38,073 nucleotides of DNA from Verrucomicrobiales bacterium (GTDB lineage: Bacteria > Verrucomicrobiota > Verrucomicrobiia > Verrucomicrobiales > DEV007), in the NCBI GenBank assembly GCA_028033615.1, contig JAOFDG010000016.1, forward strand, positions 1 through 38,073. The letters run 5' to 3'. Below the pieces are notes generated by a model, which made no database searches, had not been told where the DNA came from, and saw only the letters and a program-made list of their open reading frames with translations. Position numbers and translations under genes: made by a program. Positions 16,984 to 25,265 of this stretch are shown piece by piece. Position 1 is the stretch's first letter; each line of letters begins with the position of its first letter.

Positions 16984-17865
16984 ATGCCACTAACTATTAA
17001 TGGTGAAGCCATCGACGATAATCTTCTAGATGCAGAATTTAGTCAAATCAAGGCTCATTTTGAGCAACAAGCCAATGTGAGTTGCTGTGAAAGAGATGAC
17101 GAGTTTATGGGATACGCAAAAGACAACTTAATTGCAAGAGTCCTTCTTTCCCAAAAAGCAAAATCAACTATTCCTGACCCGAGTCCCGAAGATATTGACG
17201 CGCACCTAAACAAACTCATTGATGAAAACGGGGGTAAAGAGGCATTTTTCTTTAAGCTAGGAATTGCTCCAGGCAATGAAGATGAAGTCCGTAAGGATAT
17301 CATTGAAACTATGAGGGTTGATTCTTTGATTGATCAGGTAACAGGAAAAAATCATGAGCCCACAAAAGAAGAAATCCAGAAATATTATAAAGAGAACTCT
17401 ACTCTCTTTATGACCGCAGAAGAAATAAGGTCATCTCATATCTTCAAATCATTACAAGAGGCTGAAAACAAAGAAAAATTATTTAAAGAAATGAGAGAAG
17501 TTAGAGAACTAGCCAGGAAAGGAACCGACTTCATGGACCTTGTACGTAAGCATAGCGACAAACCGGAAGAGGAGGCCGACCTTGGCTGGTACAAGCGAGG
17601 AGAACTTATGGATGAATTTGAGTTAATCACATTCTCTATGGATATTAATGAAATAAGTCCAGTCTTTGCAACCCAATGGGGAATGCATTTAGCGAAGGTA
17701 ACAGACAAAAAACATCCTGAGCAAATCCCTATTGATCAAGTTGAAACCGAAATTAGTGAAATGATCAATTCAGAGCATCGTGATTTAAAATTAAAGAATT
17801 TTATCAATGATTTGAGAAAAGATGCAGAAATAGTTGACGAGAATTCAGACAAATCTGAGGACTAA
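16984..17865 (+). CDS. Parvulin-type peptidylprolyl isomerase without signal peptide
   Basis: The 293-residue protein has a SurA-like helical N-terminal half (1-135) and a parvulin (rotamase) domain at about 140-235: EEIRSSHIFKSL, ARKGTDFMDLVRKHSD, DLGWYKRGELMDEFE, and WGMHLAKVTDKK. These are the usual strand, active-site and end motifs of PpiC/SurA relatives. It catalyses cis-trans isomerisation at prolyl bonds and helps folding. The start MPLTINGEAIDDNLLD has no signal peptide or lipobox, so it seems cytoplasmic, unlike most SurA/PrsA proteins; ATG 16984 is the first start. The gene ends 10 bases before convergent murA. Confidence 0.85.
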   Translation: MPLTINGEAIDDNLLDAEFSQIKAHFEQQANVSCCERDDEFMGYAKDNLIARVLLSQKAKSTIPDPSPEDIDAHLNKLIDENGGKEAFFFKLGIAPGNEDEVRKDIIETMRVDSLIDQVTGKNHEPTKEEIQKYYKENSTLFMTAEEIRSSHIFKSLQEAENKEKLFKEMREVRELARKGTDFMDLVRKHSDKPEEEADLGWYKRGELMDEFELITFSMDINEISPVFATQWGMHLAKVTDKKHPEQIPIDQVETEISEMINSEHRDLKLKNFINDLRKDAEIVDENSDKSED

Positions 17866-17875
17866 TTAGAAATAA

Positions 17876-19138
17876 TTATTTTCCTCTTCGTAATCTAGCC
17901 CCAAGAGCCTCAAGTTTACGGTCTAAATGTTCGTATCCCCTATCTATATGATATAGCCTATTAATTTCAGTAGTTCCTTCAGCCCCTAGGGCAGCGAGAA
18001 CAAGGGCTGCCGATGCCCTAAGATCGCTCGCCATTACAGGCGCTGCACTTAATTGATCCACTCCTCTGATAATTGCCATCGAATCCTTTAGCGTAATATT
18101 AGCACCCATCCTTTTAAGTTCAGGCACATGCATAAATCTCATGGGAAAAATGGTTTCCTTGACCATGCTAATACCAGGTGTGTTTACAAACAAAGCACAC
18201 ATCTGAGCTTGCATGTCTGTCGGAAACCCAGGATATGGTTCAGTTGTAATTTCATTTGGCTTCGGATCCTTTGACGAATCCACATGAATTTTATTTTCAT
18301 CCACAACTCTAATATCATGACCAGATTCTAGAAGCACTGAAGTGAGAGATTCTAGATGTTCAAAACAAACATTTTCAAGAGTTATTCCGTCTCCTATAAC
18401 CGCACCAGCTACCATAAATGTACCTGCCTCTATTCTATCAGGAATCACTACATGTTCGCCTCCGGATAAATCTTCCACACCTTGAATGACAATCTTACTT
18501 GTCCCTGCCCCTTCAATCCTAGCGCCTAAAGAGTTTAGGAATTTTGCCAAATCTGCAACTTCAGGTTCTGCAGCAGCACCTTCTATAATTGTTACACCTT
18601 CAGCGAAAACTGCAGCCATCATAACATTATCAGTTCCTAGAACGGTGGATCCATACTGTCCGCTCATGTTTATGGTTGCACCACGTAAGCCTGATGGAGC
18701 CACCACTTTAATATCTCCCCCTTTCACCTCCACTTCAGCCCCCAACGCTTCAAGTCCCCTAAGATGCAAATCAATAGGCCTATCTCCAATTACACATCCT
18801 CCTGGAAGAGAAACCAAAGCCTCTCCATTCCTTGCCAGCATTGGCCCAAGCACGCAAACTGAGGCCCTCATTTTCCTAACTAAATCATAGGGAGCCATCG
18901 AAGCCACTTTCTTAGCACTCACAACAACGTTTCCACTTGCCCTTTCAACATCAGCACCCAGAGTGGACAAAATCTGTACCATATAGTTGGTATCACTAAG
19001 GTCTGGGACATTTCGTAAAACACACTCTCCTTCAGTGAGTAATGTGGCTGCCAGGATTGGCAGAGAACTGTTTTTAGATCCACTGATCCTAACATTTCCG
19101 GATAGTCGCGTTCCTCCTTCTACATAAAGCTTTTCCAT
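17876..19138 (-). CDS. murA: UDP-N-acetylglucosamine 1-carboxyvinyltransferase MurA
   Basis: The 420-residue protein matches MurA in length and motifs: SGSKNSSLPILAA with the catalytic Lys22, MRASVCVLGPMLAR, and the active loop GGCVIGDRP with Cys115 at the same number as in E. coli. The Cys (not Asp) predicts sensitivity to fosfomycin on family knowledge. It transfers enolpyruvate from phosphoenolpyruvate to UDP-GlcNAc, the first step of peptidoglycan synthesis, in the cytoplasm. It follows prmC by 25 bases in the same leftward operon as prfA and rpmE, an order also seen in other bacteria. Confidence 0.97.
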   Translation of the reverse strand: MEKLYVEGGTRLSGNVRISGSKNSSLPILAATLLTEGECVLRNVPDLSDTNYMVQILSTLGADVERASGNVVVSAKKVASMAPYDLVRKMRASVCVLGPMLARNGEALVSLPGGCVIGDRPIDLHLRGLEALGAEVEVKGGDIKVVAPSGLRGATINMSGQYGSTVLGTDNVMMAAVFAEGVTIIEGAAAEPEVADLAKFLNSLGARIEGAGTSKIVIQGVEDLSGGEHVVIPDRIEAGTFMVAGAVIGDGITLENVCFEHLESLTSVLLESGHDIRVVDENKIHVDSSKDPKPNEITTEPYPGFPTDMQAQMCALFVNTPGISMVKETIFPMRFMHVPELKRMGANITLKDSMAIIRGVDQLSAAPVMASDLRASAALVLAALGAEGTTEINRLYHIDRGYEHLDRKLEALGARLRRGK

Positions 19139-19163
19139 AGTTATATACAGTCTGATCTCTTGG

Positions 19164-20009
19164 TCATAATGTTGCTACTACAAAACGGTCGATTTGGCTT
19201 ATATCTTTCAAAGATTCTATTTTTTTATAGCCTTCTTCTAACAAAACATCTGAAACAGTCTCAGCCTGCTCATCACCAATTTCTAGAGCAATCACACCTC
19301 CTTCTAATAGAAGTGACTTTGACTGTGAAATTAATTCTTTAATTAAAGTTATTCCATCAGGGCCTCCATCAAGAGCTGTTTTAGGTTCATGTTTGAGCTC
19401 TTCATCCAATAACTCTATGTCTTTAGATTCTATGTATGGAAGATTAGAAACAATTAAATCAAAATTTTCCTGAGTATCACTCAACAGATTAGATTTTAAA
19501 ACATTAAATCTATCTAAATTAATACCTGATAGTTTAATATTCTCGCGAGATAACTGTAGAGCATCTTCCGACAAATCGATCATATTAATTAGCGAATCCT
19601 TCCAAAGGTAAGCAAGTGAAATTCCGATAACTCCCGAACCGCAACCAACATCACAAATATGTTTTGGTTTTTCTATGCTTTCATACCTAGCCGCTAAAAC
19701 ACCAATCAACTCTTCTGTCTCAGGCCTAGGAATAAGCGCCCTTCTATCACAAAAAAATTTCTTACCCATAAACTCAACATCTCCAAGAATGTATTGCAAT
19801 GGTTCCCTACTACCTCTTCTTTTAATATACTCTCTTAAAGGAGATAATTCCTTTTCCTCAAGGGGGCGATCATAAGATAGATACAAATCAATTCTACTGC
19901 ACCCTAAGACCCTCGCGGTTAGGTGCTCCATATTAAGCCTAGCATCTTCAACGCCACGTTTTTCAAGATACATCGAACCACTCTGCAATGTTTCAAGCAG
20001 GGTTTTCAT
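19164..20009 (-). CDS. prmC: Release factor glutamine methyltransferase PrmC
   Basis: The 281-residue enzyme methylates the Gln of the GGQ motif in release factors, using S-adenosylmethionine. An N-terminal helical domain (1-75) precedes IPRPETEEL (93-101), the SAM site DVGCGSGVIGI (120-130), an acidic strand-end NMIDLSEDA (142-150), and the substrate-Gln motif at 189-192. That motif reads NLPY rather than the textbook NPPY, seen clearly in the bases near 19430-19450. Such variants occur in related methyltransferases and may be normal for this phylum. The gene starts 10 bases after prfA, its direct substrate, so coupled expression is expected. Confidence 0.95.
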   Translation of the reverse strand: MKTLLETLQSGSMYLEKRGVEDARLNMEHLTARVLGCSRIDLYLSYDRPLEEKELSPLREYIKRRGSREPLQYILGDVEFMGKKFFCDRRALIPRPETEELIGVLAARYESIEKPKHICDVGCGSGVIGISLAYLWKDSLINMIDLSEDALQLSRENIKLSGINLDRFNVLKSNLLSDTQENFDLIVSNLPYIESKDIELLDEELKHEPKTALDGGPDGITLIKELISQSKSLLLEGGVIALEIGDEQAETVSDVLLEEGYKKIESLKDISQIDRFVVATL

Positions 20010-20019
20010 AAAACATATT

Positions 20020-21096
20020 TCACTTCAACCCTGCCTCCTCGAGCCTCTCTGCCATCTCAGAAGCTTGAAGCCCTTCAACAAGCTCTTCAATTTGACCAGC
20101 AAGAACACCTTCGAGATTATGTAAAGTCAGACCAATTCTATGATCAGTGACTCGATTTTGTGGAAAGTTGTAAGTTCTTATTTTTTCTTCCCTACCACCG
20201 CTACCAATGAGGTTTCTTCTCTTCTCTGAATACTTTGCCGCTTCCTCTCTCTGCTTAGCTTCTAACAATTTTGATCTCAATATGGTAAGCGCTTTCTCTT
20301 TATTCTTCGTCTGACTTCTTCCATCCTGACATCTGACCATAATGCCAGTAGGAATATGTGTCACTTGAATACAAGAATCTGTCGTGTTTACGTGCTGCCC
20401 TCCAGGCCCCCCCGATCTGGTTGCTTGAATATTTAATTCATCAGGTTTTAACTCAACGTCAACATCCTCTGCCTCTGGCATTACCGCAACAGTAGCTGTT
20501 GATGTATGAATTCTTCCCTGGGTCTCTGTGTCTGGAACCCGCTGGACTCTATGAACTCCACTCTCATATTTCAAAATTCGGAAAACCTCATCACCTTTGA
20601 CTTTAATCGTCACTTCCTTAAATCCACCAACTTCAGAAGGGCTTGATTCCAGTGGCTCTATTTTCCATCCACGAAGCTCACTATACCTTTGGTACATTTT
20701 GAAGAGGTCACCAGCAAATAATGAAGCTTCATCTCCTCCAGTGCCTGCACGAATTTCAACGATAGCATCTCTATCTTCTGTAATATCTCTAGGTAACAGA
20801 GAGTACTGTATTTCAAGCTCTAATTTTTCACATAAATTCTCTAGCTCGGGAATTTCCTCTAGCGCTAGCGCTGCCATTTCCTCATCACTTCCTTTTGATA
20901 ACTCATGATTATCTGAAAGCTGTCGGCGCGCATTGGAGAATTTTTCCCACTCCTCTAATAGCTTTTTATTTTGATTATACTCTCTTGAAACTTCAGCAAC
21001 CTTCTTAGTGTCGGAGTAAAACTCCTCTTGCGACATTTCGTGCTCCAACTCTTTGACCCGGTCTCTTCTTTTATCAATTAGCGGTTCAAATTCCAT
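20020..21096 (-). CDS. prfA: Peptide chain release factor 1
   Basis: The 358-residue protein has the RF1 layout: coiled N-terminal domain (1-105), the AGTGGDEASLF segment (117-127), the stop-codon-reading tripeptide P-x-T within RVPDTETQGRIHTS (188-190, here Pro-Asp-Thr), and GGQ at 232-234 in RSGGPGGQHVNTTDS. RF1 recognises UAA and UAG at the ribosome and triggers peptide release. The Asp in the middle of the tripeptide is a variable position in the family (Ala or Val in well-known examples). It is 110 bases downstream of rpmE and leads directly into prmC, which modifies its Gln234. Confidence 0.97.
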   Translation of the reverse strand: MEFEPLIDKRRDRVKELEHEMSQEEFYSDTKKVAEVSREYNQNKKLLEEWEKFSNARRQLSDNHELSKGSDEEMAALALEEIPELENLCEKLELEIQYSLLPRDITEDRDAIVEIRAGTGGDEASLFAGDLFKMYQRYSELRGWKIEPLESSPSEVGGFKEVTIKVKGDEVFRILKYESGVHRVQRVPDTETQGRIHTSTATVAVMPEAEDVDVELKPDELNIQATRSGGPGGQHVNTTDSCIQVTHIPTGIMVRCQDGRSQTKNKEKALTILRSKLLEAKQREEAAKYSEKRRNLIGSGGREEKIRTYNFPQNRVTDHRIGLTLHNLEGVLAGQIEELVEGLQASEMAERLEEAGLK

Positions 21097-21206
21097 AGAA
21101 AGTATTCTGATTTTCTCTTAGATTCTAATATCAACAATATAACTAATACACCAAGAATAAAGGTTTAGTTAAACCCTCAAATTACAAACTTTGGTGATAA
21201 CGACGC

Positions 21207-21479
21207 TTAAGCCTCTGTCTCGGCTGGCACAGAATCAGCAGCTTCAGTCGTCTCGACTTTTTTGGAAGCTCTTCTCGCCTGCGTTCCTCCAAACCTCTTC
21301 TTAAATTTCTCAACCCTACCTGCAGTATCAACGAACTTTTGTTCACCAGTAAAAAATGGGTGGCACTTCATGCAAATACCTATTTGAAGAGAGCTTACCG
21401 TTGAACGAGTTTCGAAAACTGTCCCACAAGTGCATGTGATAGTTGATGCTTGGTATTCTGGATGCAGTTCTTCTTTCAT
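21207..21479 (-). CDS. rpmE: 50S ribosomal protein bL31, zinc type
   Basis: The 90-residue protein starts MKEELHPEY and carries the zinc-binding set Cys16, Cys18, Cys36 and Cys39 (CTC and CMKC), followed by [20 protein letters not shown], the classic bL31 core. The Cys-containing type is usually expressed when zinc is ample. Beyond about residue 70 it has an extra tail rich in Ala, Glu and Thr ([20 protein letters not shown]), absent from the shortest family members. It is the first gene of the leftward operon with prfA, prmC and murA. Confidence 0.96.
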   Translation of the reverse strand: MKEELHPEYQASTITCTCGTVFETRSTVSSLQIGICMKCHPFFTGEQKFVDTAGRVEKFKKRFGGTQARRASKKVETTEAADSVPAETEA

Positions 21480-21586
21480 TTCACCGATATTTTTAACGCC
21501 TCTACCTAGAAAAAGGTAATATTAGCGGGCGATAATACTACGTTTTTAGGGACATAGTGCAAGCAAAACATACTATGAAAAAGTTA

Positions 21587-22948
21587 TTATTGTTTATAAT
21601 CAACTTTTTCAAGGTCTGGGGACCTGCCCTGCCAAGGCACAAAACCAGTATTTCGTATGTGCTCACGAAGTAAATTTCCCAATTCTCTTAGTTTTTTGAC
21701 ATTATTAGTTACGGGGCTCGCCTCAGCAGGATCATTTTTTAGATTATAAAGCTCAAAAGATTCAGTCGAAGTATTTTGAAGTAACTTCCAAGGGCCTTTT
21801 TTGATAGCGTAATAAGCTTGCCCTTTATATCTGCTCCCACCTTCCCTCCTCACCCAAACAAGTGCCCTGTCCTCTTTTTTACTAATTTCTTTACCAAGAA
21901 TTCCCGAAAGCATGCTTGATCCTTCTATTCCTTCAGGGCTTTTTAAACCAACAACTTCAGCCATTGTTGGCATCCAGTCCATTGTCATTGAATCTCTACT
22001 GTAGGTTGTACCACCTTCAATTACCCCTTTCCAAACCATACATGCTGGAACACGTATACCACCTTCCCACATTTGTTGCTTCTCCCCCTTCCATGGGCTG
22101 TTTCTTGCACCTACATTCGCCTGGCCTCCATTATCTGAGGTAAATACTATTATCGTATTATCATGCGCTTCGGCTGCTCTAATAACTCTTCCAATGCCAT
22201 GATCCATATGCTCAATTAACGATACAAGTTTTGCTCGCTGAGGTGAAATTTCTTCTTCTCTCTTACTTACCTTGTCTAACCAATCCTTTGGAGGTTGGAT
22301 GGGAGTGTGGGGAGCATTATAAGAGAGAAATAAGAAAAATGGGTCCTCTTTTCCAATCCTCTGTTTGATAAATTCAATGGACCATTCAGAAAAAAGATCG
22401 GTTGCGTGGCCCTTTGGATTAATGACTTTCTTATTCTCTCTCATGTAATTTACTTCATGCCTCCGATAATTATAATAATCGTCCATCATATCACCCAGAA
22501 ATCCTTTAAAGTAGTCAAACCCCCTACCGTTGGGGGTATTAGGTTCTAATAAACCAAGGTGCCACTTTCCTATCAGAGCCGAATGATATCCAGCCTCTTT
22601 AAGCAAAGACGGCAACGTTTTCACTCCCGGAGAGAAGTAACCCCAATTGTTTACCCTATGAGTTCTTATTACTCCAGGAACACCCACCATATCAGGATAA
22701 CGACCAGTTAAAAAACTGGCTCTTGTTGGCGAACATACTGGACAATTGGCGTATGCGTTTTCAAAGCGACATCCATCATTCATTAATTTATCAATGTTTG
22801 GTGTCTTCATGTCTTTGGCACCGTGACTGGATAAGTCACCAATCCCTAAGTCGTCCGCCATTATAAAAATAATATTGGGTTTCTCTGCACTATTCAGATT
22901 TGAAAGAATAATTAATAACAACGACAATCTTTTTATATTTTTTAACAT
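21587..22948 (-). CDS. Arylsulfatase, exported
   Basis: The 453-residue S1 sulfatase has a signal peptide (to about Ala21), metal-binding Asp32-Asp33 in IFIMADDLGIGDLS, and the formylglycine site Cys72 in PVCSPTRASFLTGRYP. GKWHLGL, SYNAPHTPIQPP and FTSDNGGQANVG supply the catalytic Lys/His and Asp-Asn ligands. It closely resembles the arylsulfatase/N-acetylgalactosamine-6-sulfatase branch and would hydrolyse sulfate esters of glycans outside the cytoplasm. It lies 107 bases upstream of rpmE on the same strand and 32 bases after the VWA gene; the pairing with the latter may be accidental. Confidence 0.9.
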   Translation of the reverse strand: MLKNIKRLSLLLIILSNLNSAEKPNIIFIMADDLGIGDLSSHGAKDMKTPNIDKLMNDGCRFENAYANCPVCSPTRASFLTGRYPDMVGVPGVIRTHRVNNWGYFSPGVKTLPSLLKEAGYHSALIGKWHLGLLEPNTPNGRGFDYFKGFLGDMMDDYYNYRRHEVNYMRENKKVINPKGHATDLFSEWSIEFIKQRIGKEDPFFLFLSYNAPHTPIQPPKDWLDKVSKREEEISPQRAKLVSLIEHMDHGIGRVIRAAEAHDNTIIVFTSDNGGQANVGARNSPWKGEKQQMWEGGIRVPACMVWKGVIEGGTTYSRDSMTMDWMPTMAEVVGLKSPEGIEGSSMLSGILGKEISKKEDRALVWVRREGGSRYKGQAYYAIKKGPWKLLQNTSTESFELYNLKNDPAEASPVTNNVKKLRELGNLLREHIRNTGFVPWQGRSPDLEKVDYKQ

Positions 22949-22980
22949 CTGCAGCTAAATATGATTTTATAACTCTATAA

Positions 22981-24045
22981 CTAAAAACCCTCTACTTCAC
23001 CAAATCCATCTGCAAATTGAAGTGCCGCAGGACCACTATATAGTTTCCCTTTGTTAACGATGCTCGGCTTACCTCCTGTTATTTTTGAAATTTCAACGAG
23101 GTATCCGAAAGCTCGCCCAGGAGTCTCCATGCCAATGGTATTAATTGGAATCTTTGATGGATTTATCTGCTCCATCTTATTAACAACTTCTTCAGCATCC
23201 TGCGCTTCTCCATCTGAGAGAAGCCATACAACAACTGGAACAGGCCTCATCGCGAAGGCCAATTCCAAAGGGTCTCTCCAAATTGTAGCTCCTTCAGGAT
23301 TAGCACTCTTTATATTATTAATGGCAGAATCAATGCCTTCTTTCGTTGCCTTGCTCCATGGTATTCTATCTTCGGCCTTGTCCGGAAATCGTGTGGGCGC
23401 CTTATAAAGGGACTCTCCACCTAGCCATGGAGCTGTAGAGTAGTAAATCACCTGAAAACTCATATCCTTTGGTAGCTTACTAATTGATTTTACCAACTCT
23501 TGTTTAAGCATTTGTATCCTTACCCCTCCGCCTTCTCTGATCATTGATGCTGAAAAATCAACGACGAATACGACACGATTCCCCCTCGCTGTACCGCCAA
23601 AAAAAGTAGACGTTCCGCCACCACCATCACCATCCCCCTTACCTGATCCAAATCCTCGTCCAAAGTCTGTACCAATACCGAGCGGATCAATAACTGGGTC
23701 CTCTAGAGATGGTACAGATATAGCTGACACAGCAGTAGACGAAACTGGGTCAATTCTCGCTGCGCTCTGAGCAGGTTGAGGTTTCTTTTGTACTTTTTTG
23801 GCAAAGTCTTTTTTTTCTATTTGAGGTGTATCTGTTTGTGTATCAGTAATCGCAACGATCTGAGGAACTTTGTCCGGACCAAAAGAAACAACTATCAGAT
23901 ACAGAACTAAGACTATAAATAAATGGATAACTATGGTCGTTGCAATTGAAGCAACTTTGCTCTGTTTAAAGCCTGATGAATTAATAGCCCCTATACCATT
24001 TACCGGCTCATTAATATTTTGGTCTTCAATGGCAGGCTCTTGCAT
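22981..24045 (-). CDS. Membrane-anchored VWA-domain protein
   Basis: The 354-residue protein has one transmembrane span (about 35-54), a Pro/Lys/Gln-rich linker (60-125) with KKVQKKPQPAQ reminiscent of TonB-like periplasmic spacers, a Gly/Asp-rich stretch (126-150), and a von Willebrand factor A domain (about 155-345). The MIDAS metal site begins with D163-F-S-A-S in VVFVVDFSASM; WLLSDGEAQD supplies the later Asp. VWA domains mediate metal-dependent protein binding. No partner such as ExbBD, MoxR or Bat genes is in the window. Start ATG 24045 gives MQEPAIEDQN. Confidence 0.85.
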   Translation of the reverse strand: MQEPAIEDQNINEPVNGIGAINSSGFKQSKVASIATTIVIHLFIVLVLYLIVVSFGPDKVPQIVAITDTQTDTPQIEKKDFAKKVQKKPQPAQSAARIDPVSSTAVSAISVPSLEDPVIDPLGIGTDFGRGFGSGKGDGDGGGGTSTFFGGTARGNRVVFVVDFSASMIREGGGVRIQMLKQELVKSISKLPKDMSFQVIYYSTAPWLGGESLYKAPTRFPDKAEDRIPWSKATKEGIDSAINNIKSANPEGATIWRDPLELAFAMRPVPVVVWLLSDGEAQDAEEVVNKMEQINPSKIPINTIGMETPGRAFGYLVEISKITGGKPSIVNKGKLYSGPAALQFADGFGEVEGF

Positions 24046-24126
24046 GAGGAAAAAGTCTTTCTTAATTAATCATATCATAAAAACCTTTAAATCTATCAAC
24101 AATTATGGATTGTGGCAGCCAAATTT

Positions 24127-25191
24127 CTACTCACCGTCATAGGAAAGTCCAATTTCACGCCTCCAAGTATCTAATGATCTCATTAAGGCAAGCGTATCCT
24201 CTAGGGACATTGCTGGGCAAGGCGCACATTTCTCTCTTATTCCATCAGCAACTGCATCAGCCTCAGCGCCGTATAAATATTCTTCTGTAGTTACCTTAAT
24301 AACCTCAAGAGAGCCAGATTCGAGCTTGTTTGAAGGCGTGCCAGCACCTGACGGATAATAATGCAATTCAGTAGTGCCTCCTTGAGGTGATGGCTTCCAG
24401 GGTTGAGGAATAAATAAGCGGCCTTTAGTTCCTGTAATACTTGCATTAATAGGTTCGTCAAGAGCTACTCCACAACTAAGCCGTGCGGTAATTCCTCTAT
24501 CAAATTTTGCCACCGCACTAGTGTATTCATCAACTCCAGTCTGACCAATATGACCCACTGCCTTTATTTCCAAGGGTTCCAAAAATGAACTTCCACTACC
24601 AATTCCTGCAATTAAACCAGCAAGCGTCATTGGATATCCTCCAACGTCAAGGATCCCTCCGCCCGCCAAGCTTTTATTGAGATGCCTTCCCTCTAAATTG
24701 TCTCCAATATCAAAAGAAAATGAAGCCTCAATTGAACGGACTTGACCGATAGCACCAGACTCAATTATTTGAACAATTTTTTTAGTTTGGGCCGAACAAC
24801 GATACATGTATCCTTCCATTAGAAAGACTCCATTATCTTCGGCTGATTGGACAATCTCCTTGGCCTCTGCTTCATTAAGACCAATTGGCTTTTCGCATAG
24901 AATATGTTTTCCTGCATTTGCTGCCTTTATTGCCCACTCTTTATGCATCGGGTGCGGGGTAGCTATATATATTGCATCGACCTGGTCGTCTTCTAGCAAC
25001 TGTTGATATGAAGCATGCCTGTTGGGTATACCTCCAAATTTGTCAGCAAATTTGTCTGCTGAATCTTGGGATCTACTGCCAACCGCAACTAATTTACCAA
25101 AACTAGAATTAATTACTCCTTCTGCAAAGGAGGCAGCGATGCTTCCAGTTGCTAATATTCCCCAACGTATTTTTTCTTTTTTCTCTTCCAT
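24127..25191 (-). CDS. Gfo/Idh/MocA-family oxidoreductase
   Basis: The 354-residue enzyme starts with a Rossmann motif RWGILATGSIAASFAEGV (about 9-26), then YIATPHPMHKEW and CEKPIGLNEAEA, the conserved Lys97-Pro loop of the family. The C-terminal half is the alpha/beta substrate domain with GGILDVGGYPMTLAG, where the usual Asp/His-like residues sit. Members use NAD(P) to oxidise or reduce sugars, inositols or biliverdin; a trans-1,2-dihydrobenzenediol dehydrogenase-like or sugar dehydrogenase role is likely. It is cytoplasmic and stands 81 bases before the VWA gene. It could process sugars released by the sulfatase and esterase set, an inference. Confidence 0.88.
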   Translation of the reverse strand: MEEKKEKIRWGILATGSIAASFAEGVINSSFGKLVAVGSRSQDSADKFADKFGGIPNRHASYQQLLEDDQVDAIYIATPHPMHKEWAIKAANAGKHILCEKPIGLNEAEAKEIVQSAEDNGVFLMEGYMYRCSAQTKKIVQIIESGAIGQVRSIEASFSFDIGDNLEGRHLNKSLAGGGILDVGGYPMTLAGLIAGIGSGSSFLEPLEIKAVGHIGQTGVDEYTSAVAKFDRGITARLSCGVALDEPINASITGTKGRLFIPQPWKPSPQGGTTELHYYPSGAGTPSNKLESGSLEVIKVTTEEYLYGAEADAVADGIREKCAPCPAMSLEDTLALMRSLDTWRREIGLSYDGE

Positions 25192-25265
25192 GTGAATTTA
25201 GTGAAACTGAGAATTAACTCAATTGGCAGGAAGATAAAAGCAATTATTACTAAATTCACATAAGA

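Noticed and set aside
16941-17012. Extended N-terminus of the 16035 protein starting at 17012
   Set aside because: It would overlap the first codons of the divergent isomerase gene, while two Met codons at 16940/16937 open a proper signal peptide.
18486-18890. 134-codon open frame on the plus strand opposite murA
   Set aside because: It lies wholly inside the unmistakable murA gene on the other strand and its translation has low-complexity, shadow-like composition.
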